Counted from the stretch's first letter, positions 1 to 9,194 are shown. The stretch is 64,000 bases of DNA from Thiobacillus sp. (GCF_030696885.1 NZ_JAUYRI010000010.1:59317-123316), one strand, 5' to 3'. Translations and numbers: made by a program. Notes: a model not told the origin generated them from the sequence alone.

Positions 1-111
1 TTCGTAGCCCTGGCTGCGCGCAAATCCAGAGACGGCGCGCGCATGCGTCTGCACGCCGCAATACCCGTGCTCGGGCAACAGGCTGGCGACCAGGATCACG
101 GGGGGCGTCAT
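1..111 (-). CDS. glycosyltransferase, N-terminal fragment (cut by window edge)
   Basis: Only the first 37 codons are inside the window. The frame begins MTPPVILVASLLPEHGYCGV and continues with a Q-T-H pattern. This is the usual start of a GT-B glycosyltransferase of the GT4 type: a first beta strand, then a glycine-containing loop before a helix. Its ATG overlaps the TGA of the upstream flippase gene (ATGA), so the two are translationally coupled. In context it should add a sugar to the lipid-linked repeat unit of the exopolysaccharide. The family call rests on a short segment and could change once the full gene is seen. Confidence 0.6.
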   Translation of the reverse strand, partial: MTPPVILVASLLPEHGYCGVQTHARAVSGFARSQGYE

Positions 112-1733
112 GTGCCACTCCAGCGCAACAGCAGGCTACCCATGCGGGGGGCCAAATGCGGCCGAGCCTTGTGCATGAGCGTTTTCGCTTCGGCGCAGAA
201 AATCCAGCGGCCCCACAATCCGATGGCGAACATGACGGTGATCGCGGCCGCACCCATCACCACGATAAAACGCACGCCCGGGTGCGACAGCGAGGCGGCC
301 AGCCAATGATCGGCCGACCAGGCAAGCGAAAAGGCCAGCACGGCCAGCAGCAAGGGGCCCACCAACGCGCGTAGAAATGCGCTGGCCGGCGCGAAGACCA
401 AACCGGCGGCCAGTCGCGTCACCAGCCAGGCACGCAGCAGGTAAACACCCAGCACGGCCCACGCCACGGCTGCCAGCGAAATGCGGGCAGCCGCGATCAC
501 GGCAATGATCAGCACGATGAGTCCGACGCCCTGAGATACGGCCTCCATGCCGGCTCGGCCCATACCCTGCATCATCGGCCCACCCAATGCGAGCATGGCA
601 TTAATGGGCATGGCGAGCGCAAGGGGGGTGATGAGCACGGCGGCCGCCTGCCATTGCTGACCGTATACGGCCAGCATGGTCGTTTCCGGAATCGCCGCGA
701 TGGCCGCAAAGGCCGGCGCGAGTATGGCGGACAGAAAACAAATCGTGGCCAGATAGGTGTCGCGCGCATCGCCGGTGCGGCCTTGAAGGCGCGAGTAAAA
801 AGGCAGCAGCACGCCCTGCAGCGTGGATACCGCAGCATTCATCGGTGATGCAAGGAGATTCATGCTGCGGTTGTAAAAACCCAGGTCGACCATGCCCAGC
901 ATGCGGCCGATGATCGCCGAATCGAAATAACTGATTCCCCAGCTGGTGAGGTTGCTGCCAAGGACTTTGGAGCCGAACCGGAACAGACCGGACTGCTCGG
1001 CACGGAATGTGGGCGTGAGCGAGTGACGAACGCTCAGGTAAGCCGCGGCCGAGTAAAGAACGGTCTGCGTAAGCTGGGCAATGACCAACGCCCAGACGCC
1101 CCATCCCGAAAAGGCAAGCGGCAGTCCTAGCAACAGATACGCGGCCAGATAGCTGAATACCTGCAAAAGCTGAACCCGTTTGTGGTCCAGGTCACGGCGC
1201 AACAAGGCGGTGGCGGTCTGGCCGAACGCCTGAAGCACAAACAGCAGGCTCATCCAGCGCAGGACAGGCACCGCGTCGGCGCGGCCAAAAAAAGCAGCGA
1301 TCCATGGCGAAGCCATCAGGGCCAACAGGGTCAGACCCAGCCCTGCCAGAATTTGCAGGGTGAAGACGTAGCAAATGTCGCGTGCAGAAATCGTCTGTTT
1401 CTGGATAAGCGCAACACTCAGCCCCGAATCGGCGATGAGATTGCCCAGTCCGAGCATGAGCCAGGCAACGGCAATCAGGCCGAAGGGTTCGGGGCCCAGC
1501 AGACGTGCCAGCACGATGCCGATGATGAGCTGGCTGGTGACCTTGACGCCTGTTCCGAGGTAATTCCACTTGAGCGCACCGATGCTGCGCTGAGCCAGAC
1601 CAGTCGGCCGGGGATCACTCAAAGGTGGCGGCGGGGTTGCGGGTGCCATGGCAACAGTGACGTGCGGGGCTGGCTCGATCAGGACGCCAGGCCTGGCTGT
1701 CCCGAACAAGTTCCGCTGAATGTCGGCTGGCAT
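108..1733 (-). CDS. Wzx-type polysaccharide flippase (lipopolysaccharide/oligosaccharide flippase family)
   Basis: This is a very hydrophobic protein of about 540 residues with roughly 12-14 membrane segments. The first recognisable core is GALKWNYLGTGVKVTSQLII, followed by VLARLLGPEPFGLIAVAWLM. That is the typical N-terminus of the MATE-like polysaccharide transporter family, which flips undecaprenyl-linked repeat units across the inner membrane. About 45 residues precede the core, rich in proline and alanine. An internal ATG at 1649 is an alternative start, and neither start has a convincing ribosome binding site. The gene lies downstream of fcl and overlaps the next glycosyltransferase gene by 4 nt. 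Confidence 0.85.
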   Translation of the reverse strand: MPADIQRNLFGTARPGVLIEPAPHVTVAMAPATPPPPLSDPRPTGLAQRSIGALKWNYLGTGVKVTSQLIIGIVLARLLGPEPFGLIAVAWLMLGLGNLIADSGLSVALIQKQTISARDICYVFTLQILAGLGLTLLALMASPWIAAFFGRADAVPVLRWMSLLFVLQAFGQTATALLRRDLDHKRVQLLQVFSYLAAYLLLGLPLAFSGWGVWALVIAQLTQTVLYSAAAYLSVRHSLTPTFRAEQSGLFRFGSKVLGSNLTSWGISYFDSAIIGRMLGMVDLGFYNRSMNLLASPMNAAVSTLQGVLLPFYSRLQGRTGDARDTYLATICFLSAILAPAFAAIAAIPETTMLAVYGQQWQAAAVLITPLALAMPINAMLALGGPMMQGMGRAGMEAVSQGVGLIVLIIAVIAAARISLAAVAWAVLGVYLLRAWLVTRLAAGLVFAPASAFLRALVGPLLLAVLAFSLAWSADHWLAASLSHPGVRFIVVMGAAAITVMFAIGLWGRWIFCAEAKTLMHKARPHLAPRMGSLLLRWSGT

Positions 1734-1815
1734 GAAGCCGAAGTTGAAACGACCTCACAGTGAATTCGTGATATCGATTGAGTCCCCGTAAAAGCCTGCG
1801 CACGCATGTTCGTGC

Positions 1816-2793
1816 TCAAGCCTGCTTGATGCTGGCCAAGAAATCCTGATAAGCGGTCGCAAGCCCGGTTCGCATGTCGGTCTTCGCTTTCCACCCCATC
1901 GCGTTCAGCCGGTCGACATTCATCAGCTTGCGCGGCGTGCCGTCGGGTTTGGTCGAATCGAATTCCAGGGTGCCCTGGTAGCCCACCGTCGCAGCCACGG
2001 CTTCGGCCAGTTCGCGGATGGTGAGATCGTGACCAACACCAATGTTCATCAGCGGCGGTAAACCATCGTTGCGGTCCTGCCCCAGCAGCGGGACGAATTT
2101 CTCATCCGGCAGGTTCATCAGGTAGACACAGGCGTCGGCCATGTCTTCGCTATACATGAATTCGCGCTTAGGGGTGCCGGTGCCCCACACGGTCACGCTC
2201 GGTGCATTTGCCAATTTGGCTTCGTGAAAGCGGCGGATGAGCGCGGGGATGACGTGGGAGTTTTCCGGATGGTAGTTGTCGCCGGGGCCGTACAGGTTGG
2301 TCGGCATCACCGCCAGATACTGCGTTTTGTACTGCCGGTTGTAGGCCCAACACATTTCGATGCCGGCAATCTTGGCCAGCGCGTAGGGCCGGTTGGTCGG
2401 CTCCAGTTCGCTGGTCAGCAGGTGTGCTTCCTGCATCGGCTGTGGGGCCAGCCGCGGATAGATGCAGCTGGATCCCAGAAACAACAGGCGCTTCACATCA
2501 TTCGTGTACGCGGCGTGGATGATGTTCGTTTGGATGGCGAGGTTGTCGCGGATGAATTCAGCGGGGTAGGTGTTGTTGGCATGGATGCCGCCGACCTTTG
2601 CGGCTGCCAGGAAAACATAGGCGGGCTTTTCGGAAGCGAAAAATTCTTCTACTGCCGCCTGACTGGTGAGGTCGAGCTCGGCGTGCGTTCGGGTAACAAA
2701 GTTCTCGAACCCCTTGTCCCGCAGGCTACGTTGCAGTGCGGTGCCGACGAGACCCCGATGCCCGGCGATGTAGATTTTAGATTCAAGGTTCAA
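1816..2793 (-). CDS. fcl: GDP-L-fucose synthase
   Basis: Short-chain dehydrogenase of 325 residues. It is the NADPH-dependent epimerase/reductase that turns GDP-4-keto-6-deoxymannose into GDP-L-fucose. The Rossmann motif is GHRGLVG (residues 11-17). The catalytic Ser lies in LGSSCIYP (about 108), and Tyr137 and Lys141 lie in PYALAKIAG. It pairs with gmd, one gene upstream on the same strand. The only possible start is a TTG, because a TGA lies two codons upstream and the conserved Rossmann strand begins at codon 7. That TTG and the first codons are made of the 14-nt repeat array at 2780-2835, so the array reaches into this gene's start. Confidence 0.93.
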   Translation of the reverse strand: MNLESKIYIAGHRGLVGTALQRSLRDKGFENFVTRTHAELDLTSQAAVEEFFASEKPAYVFLAAAKVGGIHANNTYPAEFIRDNLAIQTNIIHAAYTNDVKRLLFLGSSCIYPRLAPQPMQEAHLLTSELEPTNRPYALAKIAGIEMCWAYNRQYKTQYLAVMPTNLYGPGDNYHPENSHVIPALIRRFHEAKLANAPSVTVWGTGTPKREFMYSEDMADACVYLMNLPDEKFVPLLGQDRNDGLPPLMNIGVGHDLTIRELAEAVAATVGYQGTLEFDSTKPDGTPRKLMNVDRLNAMGWKAKTDMRTGLATAYQDFLASIKQA

Positions 2794-2835
2794 GATTCAA
2801 GTCTCAAGATTCAAGGTGCAAGATTCAAAGATCAG
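2780..2835. repeat. four-unit 14-nt direct repeat, GATTCAAGNNNCAA
   Basis: Four units begin at 2780, 2794, 2808 and 2822 with exact 14-nt spacing. The last unit is degenerate. The array lies between the stop codon of the four-helix-bundle gene and the start of fcl, and it supplies the TTG start codon of fcl. An inverted two-unit array lies on the other side of the four-helix-bundle gene. Confidence 0.85.
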
Positions 2836-3185
2836 GATGCTCGAGCGCGAATGGCTTTTATTAGGGCATGAAGCATTTTGGAGATTTCCTCCGCTTCAAC
2901 CAGCCAGCGTCTTCCCTGTTCCCGTTCTATGTAACCAATATCCATCCCTATATAAATTTGCGTTCTGAGTTCGCCTGCCGAGCCTTTTGCGTAGTTCAGG
3001 AAGTTGGCGATTTCCTTGTTCGATCCACGTTCGTGACCCTCTGCGATGTTCGAGGGGATCGACAAACCTGCGCGCGTAATCTGGTCACGAAACCCAAAAT
3101 CCTTCAGGTCGACAAACGCTTTATAAAGATCAGCACTTAGACGCGCTGCCCTCTTCCAGACTTCCAGTTCCTCAAATCTGGCCAT
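2832..3185 (-). CDS. four-helix bundle protein (S23 / TIGR02436-type)
   Basis: A protein of 117 residues with the family hallmark IPSNIAEGHERGSNKEI near the middle and an N-terminal F-EELEVWKRAARLS segment. The family is small, all-helical and forms pentamers. It was first found in intervening sequences of 23S rRNA genes but is widespread elsewhere, and its function is unknown. Here it interrupts the gmd-fcl pair in an exopolysaccharide operon with no rRNA nearby. It is bracketed by inverted arrays of one 14-nt repeat, suggesting that the gene and its flanks arrived as a unit. The ATG at 3185 sits directly after the upstream array. Confidence 0.88.
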   Translation of the reverse strand: MARFEELEVWKRAARLSADLYKAFVDLKDFGFRDQITRAGLSIPSNIAEGHERGSNKEIANFLNYAKGSAGELRTQIYIGMDIGYIEREQGRRWLVEAEEISKMLHALIKAIRARAS

Positions 3186-3190
3186 TGTTT

Positions 3191-3218
3191 CTTGAATCTT
3201 GCCCCTTGAATCTTGTAT
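3191..3218. repeat. two-unit 14-nt repeat, inverted copy (TTGNNNCTTGAATC)
   Basis: TTGAATCTTG occurs twice at a 14-nt period just upstream of the four-helix-bundle gene. It is the reverse complement of the array at 2780-2835, so the 117-codon gene sits between inverted arrays. The gmd stop codon is only a few bases away. Confidence 0.8.
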
Positions 3219-3224
3219 CTGCCG

Positions 3225-4310
3225 TTACTCGTGATAGTCCATGGCCTTGTAGCCATGCTTCTTCACCAGTTCGTCGCGCTCGGCCGCCTTCAGGTCTTCG
3301 CGCACCATCTCGGAAACCAGTTCGTCAAACGTGATCTTCGGGGTCCAGCCGAGCTTGTTCTTGGCCTTGCTGGGATCGCCCAGCAGGGTTTCGACTTCGG
3401 TGGGGCGGAAATAGCGCGGGTCGACGGCGACGATGCATTTGCCATGGGCGTCATAACCCTTCTCGTCGACGCCCTGGCCTTCCCAGCGGATGGCCATGCC
3501 GAGTTCCTTGGCAGCAGCGTTGACGAAGTCCCGGACCGAGTACTGCACGCCGGTGGCGATGACGAAGTCTTCGGCCTGGTCCTGCTGCAGCATCAGCCAT
3601 TGCATTTCGACGTAGTCCTTGGCGTGACCCCAGTCGCGCTTGGCATCCATATTGCCGAGGAACAGACAGTCCTGCAGGCCGAGTTTGATGCGGGCCAGGG
3701 CACGGGTGATCTTGCGGGTGACGAAGGTTTCGCCGCGGATCGGGGATTCGTGGTTGAACAGGATGCCGTTGCAGGCATACATGCCGTAGGCCTCGCGGTA
3801 GTTGACGGTGATCCAGTAGGCGTAGAGCTTGGCGCAGGCGTAGGGGCTGCGCGGGTAGAAAGGGGTGGTTTCCTTCTGCGGGGTTTCCTGTACCAGGCCG
3901 AAGAGTTCGCTGGTAGACGCCTGATAGAAGCGGGTTTTCTTTTCCAGGCCAAGGATGCGGATGGCTTCGAGGATGCGCAGCGCGCCAAGGGCATCGGAGT
4001 TGGCAGTGTATTCGGGTTCCTCGAAGCTCACTGCCACATGCGACTGCGCGGCGAGGTTGTAGATTTCGTCGGGCTGGACCTGCTGGATGATGCGGATGAG
4101 GCTGGAGCTGTCGGTCAGGTCGCCGTGGTGCAGGATGAACTTGCGGCCGGTCTCGTGCGGGTCCTGATACAGATGATCGATGCGGTCGGTGTTGAAGAGG
4201 GACGTGCGGCGCTTGATGCCGTGGACTTCGTAGCCTTTGCCCAGCAGGAATTCGGCGAGGTAGGCGCCGTCCTGGCCGGTGACGCCGGTGATGAGGGCTT
4301 TTTTAGTCAT
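3225..4310 (-). CDS. gmd: GDP-mannose 4,6-dehydratase
   Basis: The protein has 361 residues, the normal size. It converts GDP-D-mannose to GDP-4-keto-6-deoxy-D-mannose, the first step to GDP-L-fucose. Visible motifs are the NADP-binding GVTGQDG (residues 9-15), Thr133 in STSELFG, and Tyr157/Lys161 in [29 protein letters not shown] is the classic Gmd substrate loop. The gene heads the nucleotide-sugar part of the cluster, downstream of epsI, and the product is used by Fcl. Confidence 0.96.
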   Translation of the reverse strand: MTKKALITGVTGQDGAYLAEFLLGKGYEVHGIKRRTSLFNTDRIDHLYQDPHETGRKFILHHGDLTDSSSLIRIIQQVQPDEIYNLAAQSHVAVSFEEPEYTANSDALGALRILEAIRILGLEKKTRFYQASTSELFGLVQETPQKETTPFYPRSPYACAKLYAYWITVNYREAYGMYACNGILFNHESPIRGETFVTRKITRALARIKLGLQDCLFLGNMDAKRDWGHAKDYVEMQWLMLQQDQAEDFVIATGVQYSVRDFVNAAAKELGMAIRWEGQGVDEKGYDAHGKCIVAVDPRYFRPTEVETLLGDPSKAKNKLGWTPKITFDELVSEMVREDLKAAERDELVKKHGYKAMDYHE

Positions 4311-4380
4311 GGTTGTCTTGTCTGGTTTCCAAAATTATCTTTATCGCTCCCGGTCGTGAAGCGGCCTGGCGTTCACACCG

Positions 4381-5067
4381 TCAGGATTTGAACTTACCGG
4401 TGATGCGCTCCCGCTCGGCGTCGTTCATGGATGCAAGCAACGCCTGGATAAAATCAGCTTGGATTTCGTATGCGCCTGTCTCGTCGCGGTCGATCGACGA
4501 CACGCGCACCAGCATGCCGTCCGGAATGACGCCGGTCAGGGTGTAGCGCATCTGCGCGAGCTTCATGCGCCAGCCAAACTGGGTATGTTGGTCTCCCACA
4601 ACCGTCCAGTAGGTGATCGGCTCGTTGCGTGACCCCTGCGCAGCCACCAGACGTTTGATCGGGAGTTCGCCATATTGGGTGGGCAGGATCACGGCCTGGG
4701 TGTCGGTAACCAACTGAAATCCCTGAGCGGGATAACAGTTTTCCGGGCGGTGAAGTTGCATGCCTTCACCATGGGTTCCGCCATAGGCAAGGGAAAGCAT
4801 GATCCGCTTGCCTGCGCTATTGATGTAGGTTCGGGTCAAGGTCTGGCTGTATACCTCTTCGAGGGCCTGTTGCTGATCGGGCGAGATCAACATTACGATG
4901 GTTTGATCGATTTTCCAGTCGCCGAGCCGCTCCGGAATCAGGGTTTCCAGATTGATCTCCGGTCCGCTCCCGACCAGCTTGTCCGTGGGCTTGAGCGCAA
5001 GCGCCAGGCCCGCTCCGGCAAACATGCACAGGCCGATGACAAGATGCTTGAAGCTGATGAATTTCAT
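4381..5067 (-). CDS. epsI: exosortase-associated protein EpsI
   Basis: A protein of 228 residues with one N-terminal membrane segment and a periplasmic body. It contains the EpsI hallmark HRPENCYPAQGF around its conserved cysteine, and a later W-R-M-K segment. EpsI proteins accompany exosortases, usually right after the exosortase gene as here (xrtB ends at 5083). Their role is not settled. An ATG four codons upstream (5079) is possible, but the ATG at 5067 has a well-placed GGAGA ribosome binding site and is preferred. Confidence 0.9.
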   Translation of the reverse strand: MKFISFKHLVIGLCMFAGAGLALALKPTDKLVGSGPEINLETLIPERLGDWKIDQTIVMLISPDQQQALEEVYSQTLTRTYINSAGKRIMLSLAYGGTHGEGMQLHRPENCYPAQGFQLVTDTQAVILPTQYGELPIKRLVAAQGSRNEPITYWTVVGDQHTQFGWRMKLAQMRYTLTGVIPDGMLVRVSSIDRDETGAYEIQADFIQALLASMNDAERERITGKFKS

Positions 5068-5082
5068 GCGTGTCTCCATGAT

Positions 5083-5976
5083 TCAGGCGCGTGCGCGCGG
5101 ACGGTCTGGAAAGATAAAGCCGAGCACCCAGTCGAGCAGGAACAGGAATAGCAGGCCGATGACGAACAGCATGATGCCGGCAAATCCGTGCAGGAAGCCC
5201 TGCCCGGCTTCGTCACCCAGATGGTAGGTGACTAGGATCAGCACCATCACGCGCACGATGTTGGCGGCAAAGGCGATCGGGATGATGGCCGCCATGATGA
5301 TGAGGTTGCGCGCGACGCTGGTGCGCTGCATCAGATACAAATACAGCAGGCCCATGGCCGACAGGCTGAACATCGAATGCAGGCCGGAGCAGGCATCGGC
5401 CACCAGCAACTGATATTGCCCCACGGTGAGCACCACGCCGCTGCGCGCGATGGGGTAGCCGGCGGCATACAGGATCTGCTCGGCGATGATCGAGATGTAA
5501 TTCTTGAGCGGGCCGGTGACCGCGTCGACGAAGAAGCCCGGCAACGGCACCATGAACAGCAGGAAAAAGAGCGCAAACCACAACGCTCGCGCGGCGGTCA
5601 TCCCCAGCGTGACGAGCAGCACGCCCAGGATGACCGGGATTTGCGATCCGATCTCAAAAATGATGATGTCCTGCGAGCGGCCCACAGCATAGGCCAGCAA
5701 ACCAAACACCAGCAAAACCCAACCGACGAAAGCTTCGCCGCGCCCGGGAACGCGGCTGGCATCGTGCATGAACACGGCACGCTGCTGCCAGATCAGGTAC
5801 AGCGTGACCACCAGCACGATGGGGCCGTGTGCGTAGTCGTCCGAATTCCAGATTCCATGCGCCAGCATCCAGTAGGTGGGCACATACAGCACCAGCAGGC
5901 CGAGCACGATCGGCCACCAGGCTTTGAGGGGGACCAGTGCATCGAGAACAGAAGCGCGCGGGACAAGCGTATTCAT
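5083..5976 (-). CDS. xrtB: exosortase B
   Basis: Polytopic inner-membrane cysteine protease/transpeptidase of 297 residues that processes proteins ending in a PEP-CTERM signal. The catalytic triad is visible: Cys196 in VADACSGLHSM, Arg242 in ANIVRVMV and His263 in FLHGFAGIML. The N-terminal YAHGPIV segment is also family-typical. The substrates are very likely the five PEP-CTERM proteins encoded at 21.4-28.5 kb. The gene is packed between epsG and epsI (gaps of 4 and about 15 nt), so it is part of the eps transcript. Placement in the B subfamily rests on gene order and the EpsI partner. Confidence 0.93.
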   Translation of the reverse strand: MNTLVPRASVLDALVPLKAWWPIVLGLLVLYVPTYWMLAHGIWNSDDYAHGPIVLVVTLYLIWQQRAVFMHDASRVPGRGEAFVGWVLLVFGLLAYAVGRSQDIIIFEIGSQIPVILGVLLVTLGMTAARALWFALFFLLFMVPLPGFFVDAVTGPLKNYISIIAEQILYAAGYPIARSGVVLTVGQYQLLVADACSGLHSMFSLSAMGLLYLYLMQRTSVARNLIIMAAIIPIAFAANIVRVMVLILVTYHLGDEAGQGFLHGFAGIMLFVIGLLFLFLLDWVLGFIFPDRPRARA

Positions 5977-5980
5977 GTGG

Positions 5981-6868
5981 TTAATCCAGGACGACGGCGC
6001 CCACGACCTGCGCGCCGGAAAGGGTGATTTTTTCCTTCAGCTCGGACAGCGGATTGATGCGACTGACGTTGCGGCGCGCAGCGATGAGCATGCCGCCGAC
6101 ACGCGCCGTGACCAACTGGTAATCCGATGTGAGCTGCGACGGTGCAGTGTCGATCAGGATGATGTCGTAACTGGTTTCCAGCCCGGACAACAGCGCGCCG
6201 AATGCCGGTCGCGCCAGCAGTTCGGCCGGGTTGGGTGGCGGCGATCCGGCCGGCAGCACGGACAGCGTCTGGAACGGCTTGATGGTATGTGCTTGCAGCG
6301 AGGATGCACGCTCGGCCAGGATATCGGACAGCCCCATGCCGTTGCCCAGGTGGAAGATGTCGTGCTGGCGAGGCTGTCGCATGTTGGCGTCGATCAGCAG
6401 CACCTTGCGGCCCATTTGCGCGAACAGCACCGCCAGGTTGGCAGCAAGGTAGCTCGAACCTTCGTCGGCGCGTGCGCTGCCGATCGCCAGCGTCTTGCGG
6501 CCGTCCTTGAACCAGCGCAGCAACAATTCGGAGCGCACCGACCGCAGCGCTTCGGCCTCCTTGCTGTAGGGCGCGGTGGCGGCGGTGAGTTCGGGGCTGA
6601 GGCTGGCTTCGGCGGCGGGAATATAGGGGTATTCGAACTGATGCGACAGCGCCTGCTGAATGTCGGCCTCGCTGACCAGACCCAGTTTTTGCGCGGCTTC
6701 GCCAAAGCGCAGGTTTTCCTTCTGCTGCAATTGGAGCACACGCTCCATGTCCTGTGGCTTGAGTTTGCCGGCATCCCGCAGCAGCTTGCCGATGTTGGCA
6801 TCGGCGCGAATACTGGTGACCGCCTCGGCGATTCGGTCCTGCTCACTGGTGCTTATGAAAGAATTCAT
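5981..6868 (-). CDS. epsG: chain-length determinant protein tyrosine kinase EpsG
   Basis: BY-kinase-like ATPase of 295 residues. Residues about 25-85 form a small helical domain resembling the N-terminus of GspE/MshE. The kinase part has a Walker A region SARADEGSSYLAANLAV with no lysine, a Walker A' LLIDANMRQPRQH and a Walker B IILIDTAPS. The missing Walker A lysine fits the EpsG subfamily as I remember it (GEGRSYLAANLA type), so it is not treated as a defect. No tyrosine-rich tail is seen. It should partner EpsF, encoded next to it, in controlling polymer length. Confidence 0.88.
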   Translation of the reverse strand: MNSFISTSEQDRIAEAVTSIRADANIGKLLRDAGKLKPQDMERVLQLQQKENLRFGEAAQKLGLVSEADIQQALSHQFEYPYIPAAEASLSPELTAATAPYSKEAEALRSVRSELLLRWFKDGRKTLAIGSARADEGSSYLAANLAVLFAQMGRKVLLIDANMRQPRQHDIFHLGNGMGLSDILAERASSLQAHTIKPFQTLSVLPAGSPPPNPAELLARPAFGALLSGLETSYDIILIDTAPSQLTSDYQLVTARVGGMLIAARRNVSRINPLSELKEKITLSGAQVVGAVVLD

Positions 6869-6903
6869 GTGAACCTCGACTTATGCGTTTGGGGTACGAT
6901 TGC

Positions 6904-8292
6904 TCAGGCAATCATGGCGCGATTGCGGCGGAAAAGTCTGCGCAGAATTTCGAGCACACGGCTGTTTTTCGTGACTTCGGCCAACACTGGTATTTCGAGC
7001 GCTGCGACGATGTCCTGACCCGAACGCACTCGACGATCGAGCAGTTCGACCAGGAAGCCAAGGCCCACGCCCAGCAGGGTGCCGAAAAACACGGCGAGCA
7101 CCAGATTGAACATTACGCGCGGTTTGGATGCACGGGTGGGCGTAACGGCCGGATTCAGCACGGCAATGTCGGTCTGCGTCGACTGCGCTTCCATGCGGCT
7201 CTGGCCGTAGCGCTGCAGCGCGGAATCGTAGATGCGCTGGGCATTTTCCAGATCGCGGGCCAGCAGGGAGGCCTCCTCGCGCTGCTGCTTCAGTTCCAGC
7301 ACCCTGCTTTTTTGCCGGTCGAATGCGCCCGAAAGTTCGTTGAAGCGCTGGCGCGCAGCCCCAGCCGTGGCGCCGACCCCACGACTGGCGGTGTTCAGCT
7401 CATTGGCGAGCTTGGCCTTGTAGCTGTTCACCTCGGCCTGCAGGCGGATGAAATCGGGATGGTTGGCGCCCACGCGCTCGGCCAGCATGGCCAGTTGGCC
7501 TTCGCCCTGCGCCACTTGCGACTTCAAGCCTTGCACCACCGGGTTGTTGATGACTTCGGGCAGGCTGGCGCTGTCGCGGGTGCGCGAGCTGGCATCGAAC
7601 GAGGCCGACTGCGCGGCCACCATCTGCCCGGCCAGGTCGGCCATGCGACGGGTTTCGACGTCAAGTCGTTCTTCGGATTCGACGATGCCCTTCTCGCGCT
7701 GATACGCGGTGAGCTTTTGCTGCGCCTGGTCGACTTTCTCGCGCAGCTGAATAATCTGCTGGTCGAACCAGGCAGCGGTCTGCCGCGCGGGCGCCACACG
7801 CAGGTCCAGATTGGTTTCGATATAGGACTTGGCAAAGGCATTGGCGACGATCGCGGCAAAGCGCGGGTCGGAACCGGTAAAACCGATGGAGATGATGCTG
7901 GATTCGCGCGACGGCTCGGCGCTGATATTTTGCAACAGCAGGTTGCCCAGCCACTGCTCGATCGTGCCCTCGCCCTTGGTCGCATTCATGAACTGCTCAC
8001 GGGTGGCCGGATTCTCTGCCAGCTTCAGATCGCGCACGACGCTGTTCGCGACCTGACTGCTGTTGATGATGTCGATCTGCGTAGCCATGTAGCCGGGAAA
8101 CATTTGCGACGGCAACAACTGGCCGGTCACGGCGTCCTTGCTCTTGGAATCGATGATCAGCGTAGTGGACGCCGTATATTGCTTGGGCAGCAGCAGACTC
8201 ACGGCGGCGGTGACGGCCACGGTGGCCAGCAGTACACCGAGGATGACCCACTTGCGCGCGTTCAGAATCAGCAGAAATTGAGTGAAGTTCAT
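6904..8292 (-). CDS. epsF: chain-length determinant protein EpsF (Wzz family)
   Basis: A protein of 462 residues with the Wzz layout. There is an N-terminal membrane segment (about 15-35), a long periplasmic coiled-coil region (about 160-350) and a C-terminal membrane segment (FNLVLAVFFGTLLGVGLGFL). A short cytoplasmic tail follows, containing RVRSGQDIVAALEIPVLAEV. PxxP-like TPTRASKP precedes the last membrane segment. The family sets polysaccharide chain length at the inner membrane with a cognate kinase, here EpsG just downstream. Confidence 0.92.
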   Translation of the reverse strand: MNFTQFLLILNARKWVILGVLLATVAVTAAVSLLLPKQYTASTTLIIDSKSKDAVTGQLLPSQMFPGYMATQIDIINSSQVANSVVRDLKLAENPATREQFMNATKGEGTIEQWLGNLLLQNISAEPSRESSIISIGFTGSDPRFAAIVANAFAKSYIETNLDLRVAPARQTAAWFDQQIIQLREKVDQAQQKLTAYQREKGIVESEERLDVETRRMADLAGQMVAAQSASFDASSRTRDSASLPEVINNPVVQGLKSQVAQGEGQLAMLAERVGANHPDFIRLQAEVNSYKAKLANELNTASRGVGATAGAARQRFNELSGAFDRQKSRVLELKQQREEASLLARDLENAQRIYDSALQRYGQSRMEAQSTQTDIAVLNPAVTPTRASKPRVMFNLVLAVFFGTLLGVGLGFLVELLDRRVRSGQDIVAALEIPVLAEVTKNSRVLEILRRLFRRNRAMIA

Positions 8293-8304
8293 TGCGACGT
8301 TCCC

Positions 8305-9099
8305 TTAGAACAGGCTTTCCTTGACGTAGATCACGTCGTCCTTTTTCACCATATCGGCGAGCTTGGCCTCCAGTTCCTGCATGGCGCCGTTCCCGTCGCG
8401 GCGCAGGATCCGGATGCCTCGCTGTGTACCGCGCGCGTTGACGCCGCCACCCATCGACAGGGCCTGCACCACGTTCATATCCTGCTCCAGGCGAAACGCG
8501 CCGGGCCGGTTCACTTCGCCATAGATGTAGAACATCGGCTGGCGTGCCACGTTGATGATGTCACCGTCCTGCACCAGCTCGTTGCTGGCTTCGCCACCCG
8601 GCTTGAAGAGTGCGATCACATCGATCTCGCGGTATTCGGGTTTGCCGTCGCGGGTGCGCACCAGGGTCACCACGTCGGATCCGTCCGGGACGATGCCGCC
8701 AGCCAAGGCCAGCGCGTCAGAGATGCGGCTGACTTTTTCCAGCGTGAATTTGCCCGGCCGGTTCACCCGCCCCAGCACCGAAATCTGCTGGCTGCGGTAT
8801 TGCACCACGTTGAGCGTGACGAAGGGCTCGTTGATGAATCCACCCTTGCTCAGTCGCTGTGCAATTTCAGTTTCGCCCTGGGCAGGCGTGGTGCCAGCCA
8901 GTTTGACTTCGCCGATCAACGGAAAGGTGATGTTGCCGCTTTCGCCCACTCGTGCCTCGGTGGTGAGGTCGGGCTGCCCATACACCGTGATGCGCAACAC
9001 ATCGCCGGTGCCCATGCGGTAGTCGTTATCCGCACTCCATGCCGGCGCCGCCAGCAGCAACACGCACATCATCAAAACACTACGCCACAACTTCGTCAT
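8305..9099 (-). CDS. epsE: polysaccharide export protein EpsE (Wza-like)
   Basis: A protein of 264 residues from the ATG at 9099. That start has a GGAGAGAG ribosome binding site and is followed by a signal peptide (MTKLWRSVLMMCVLLLAAPA, cleaved after AWSA). The Poly_export motif YRMGTGDVLRITVYGQPDL is followed by two SLBB-like repeats (QISVLGRVNRPGKFTL and FYIYGEVNRPGAFRL). No lipobox cysteine is present. The protein should form the periplasmic/outer-membrane conduit for the exopolysaccharide. A possible sigma-54 promoter lies upstream at 9323-9338. Confidence 0.92.
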   Translation of the reverse strand: MTKLWRSVLMMCVLLLAAPAWSADNDYRMGTGDVLRITVYGQPDLTTEARVGESGNITFPLIGEVKLAGTTPAQGETEIAQRLSKGGFINEPFVTLNVVQYRSQQISVLGRVNRPGKFTLEKVSRISDALALAGGIVPDGSDVVTLVRTRDGKPEYREIDVIALFKPGGEASNELVQDGDIINVARQPMFYIYGEVNRPGAFRLEQDMNVVQALSMGGGVNARGTQRGIRILRRDGNGAMQELEAKLADMVKKDDVIYVKESLF

Positions 9100-9156
9100 T
9101 ACTCTCTCCAATCGGCGGCCGTTACTTGGACGACTGCCCTCCTGCTTCAAATTGAT

Positions 9157-9194
9157 CAAGGTGCAGGTTACAAGATTCAAGTTACAGAGAAAGT
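9157..9194. repeat. degenerate copy of the GATTCAAG 14-nt repeat
   Basis: Contains CAAGATTCAAG with a neighbouring degenerate unit, in the leader of epsE. It belongs to the same repeat family as 2780-2835 and 11231-11320. Confidence 0.55.

Noticed and set aside
2832..3185. rRNA intervening sequence because of the S23-type protein
   Set aside because: No 23S rRNA sequence flanks it. The gene stands alone between gmd and fcl.
5981..6868. EpsG as a dead kinase because Walker A lacks the lysine
   Set aside because: As far as I recall, family members of this type share the GEGRSYLAANLA-like loop without the lysine, so this is not specific to this genome.
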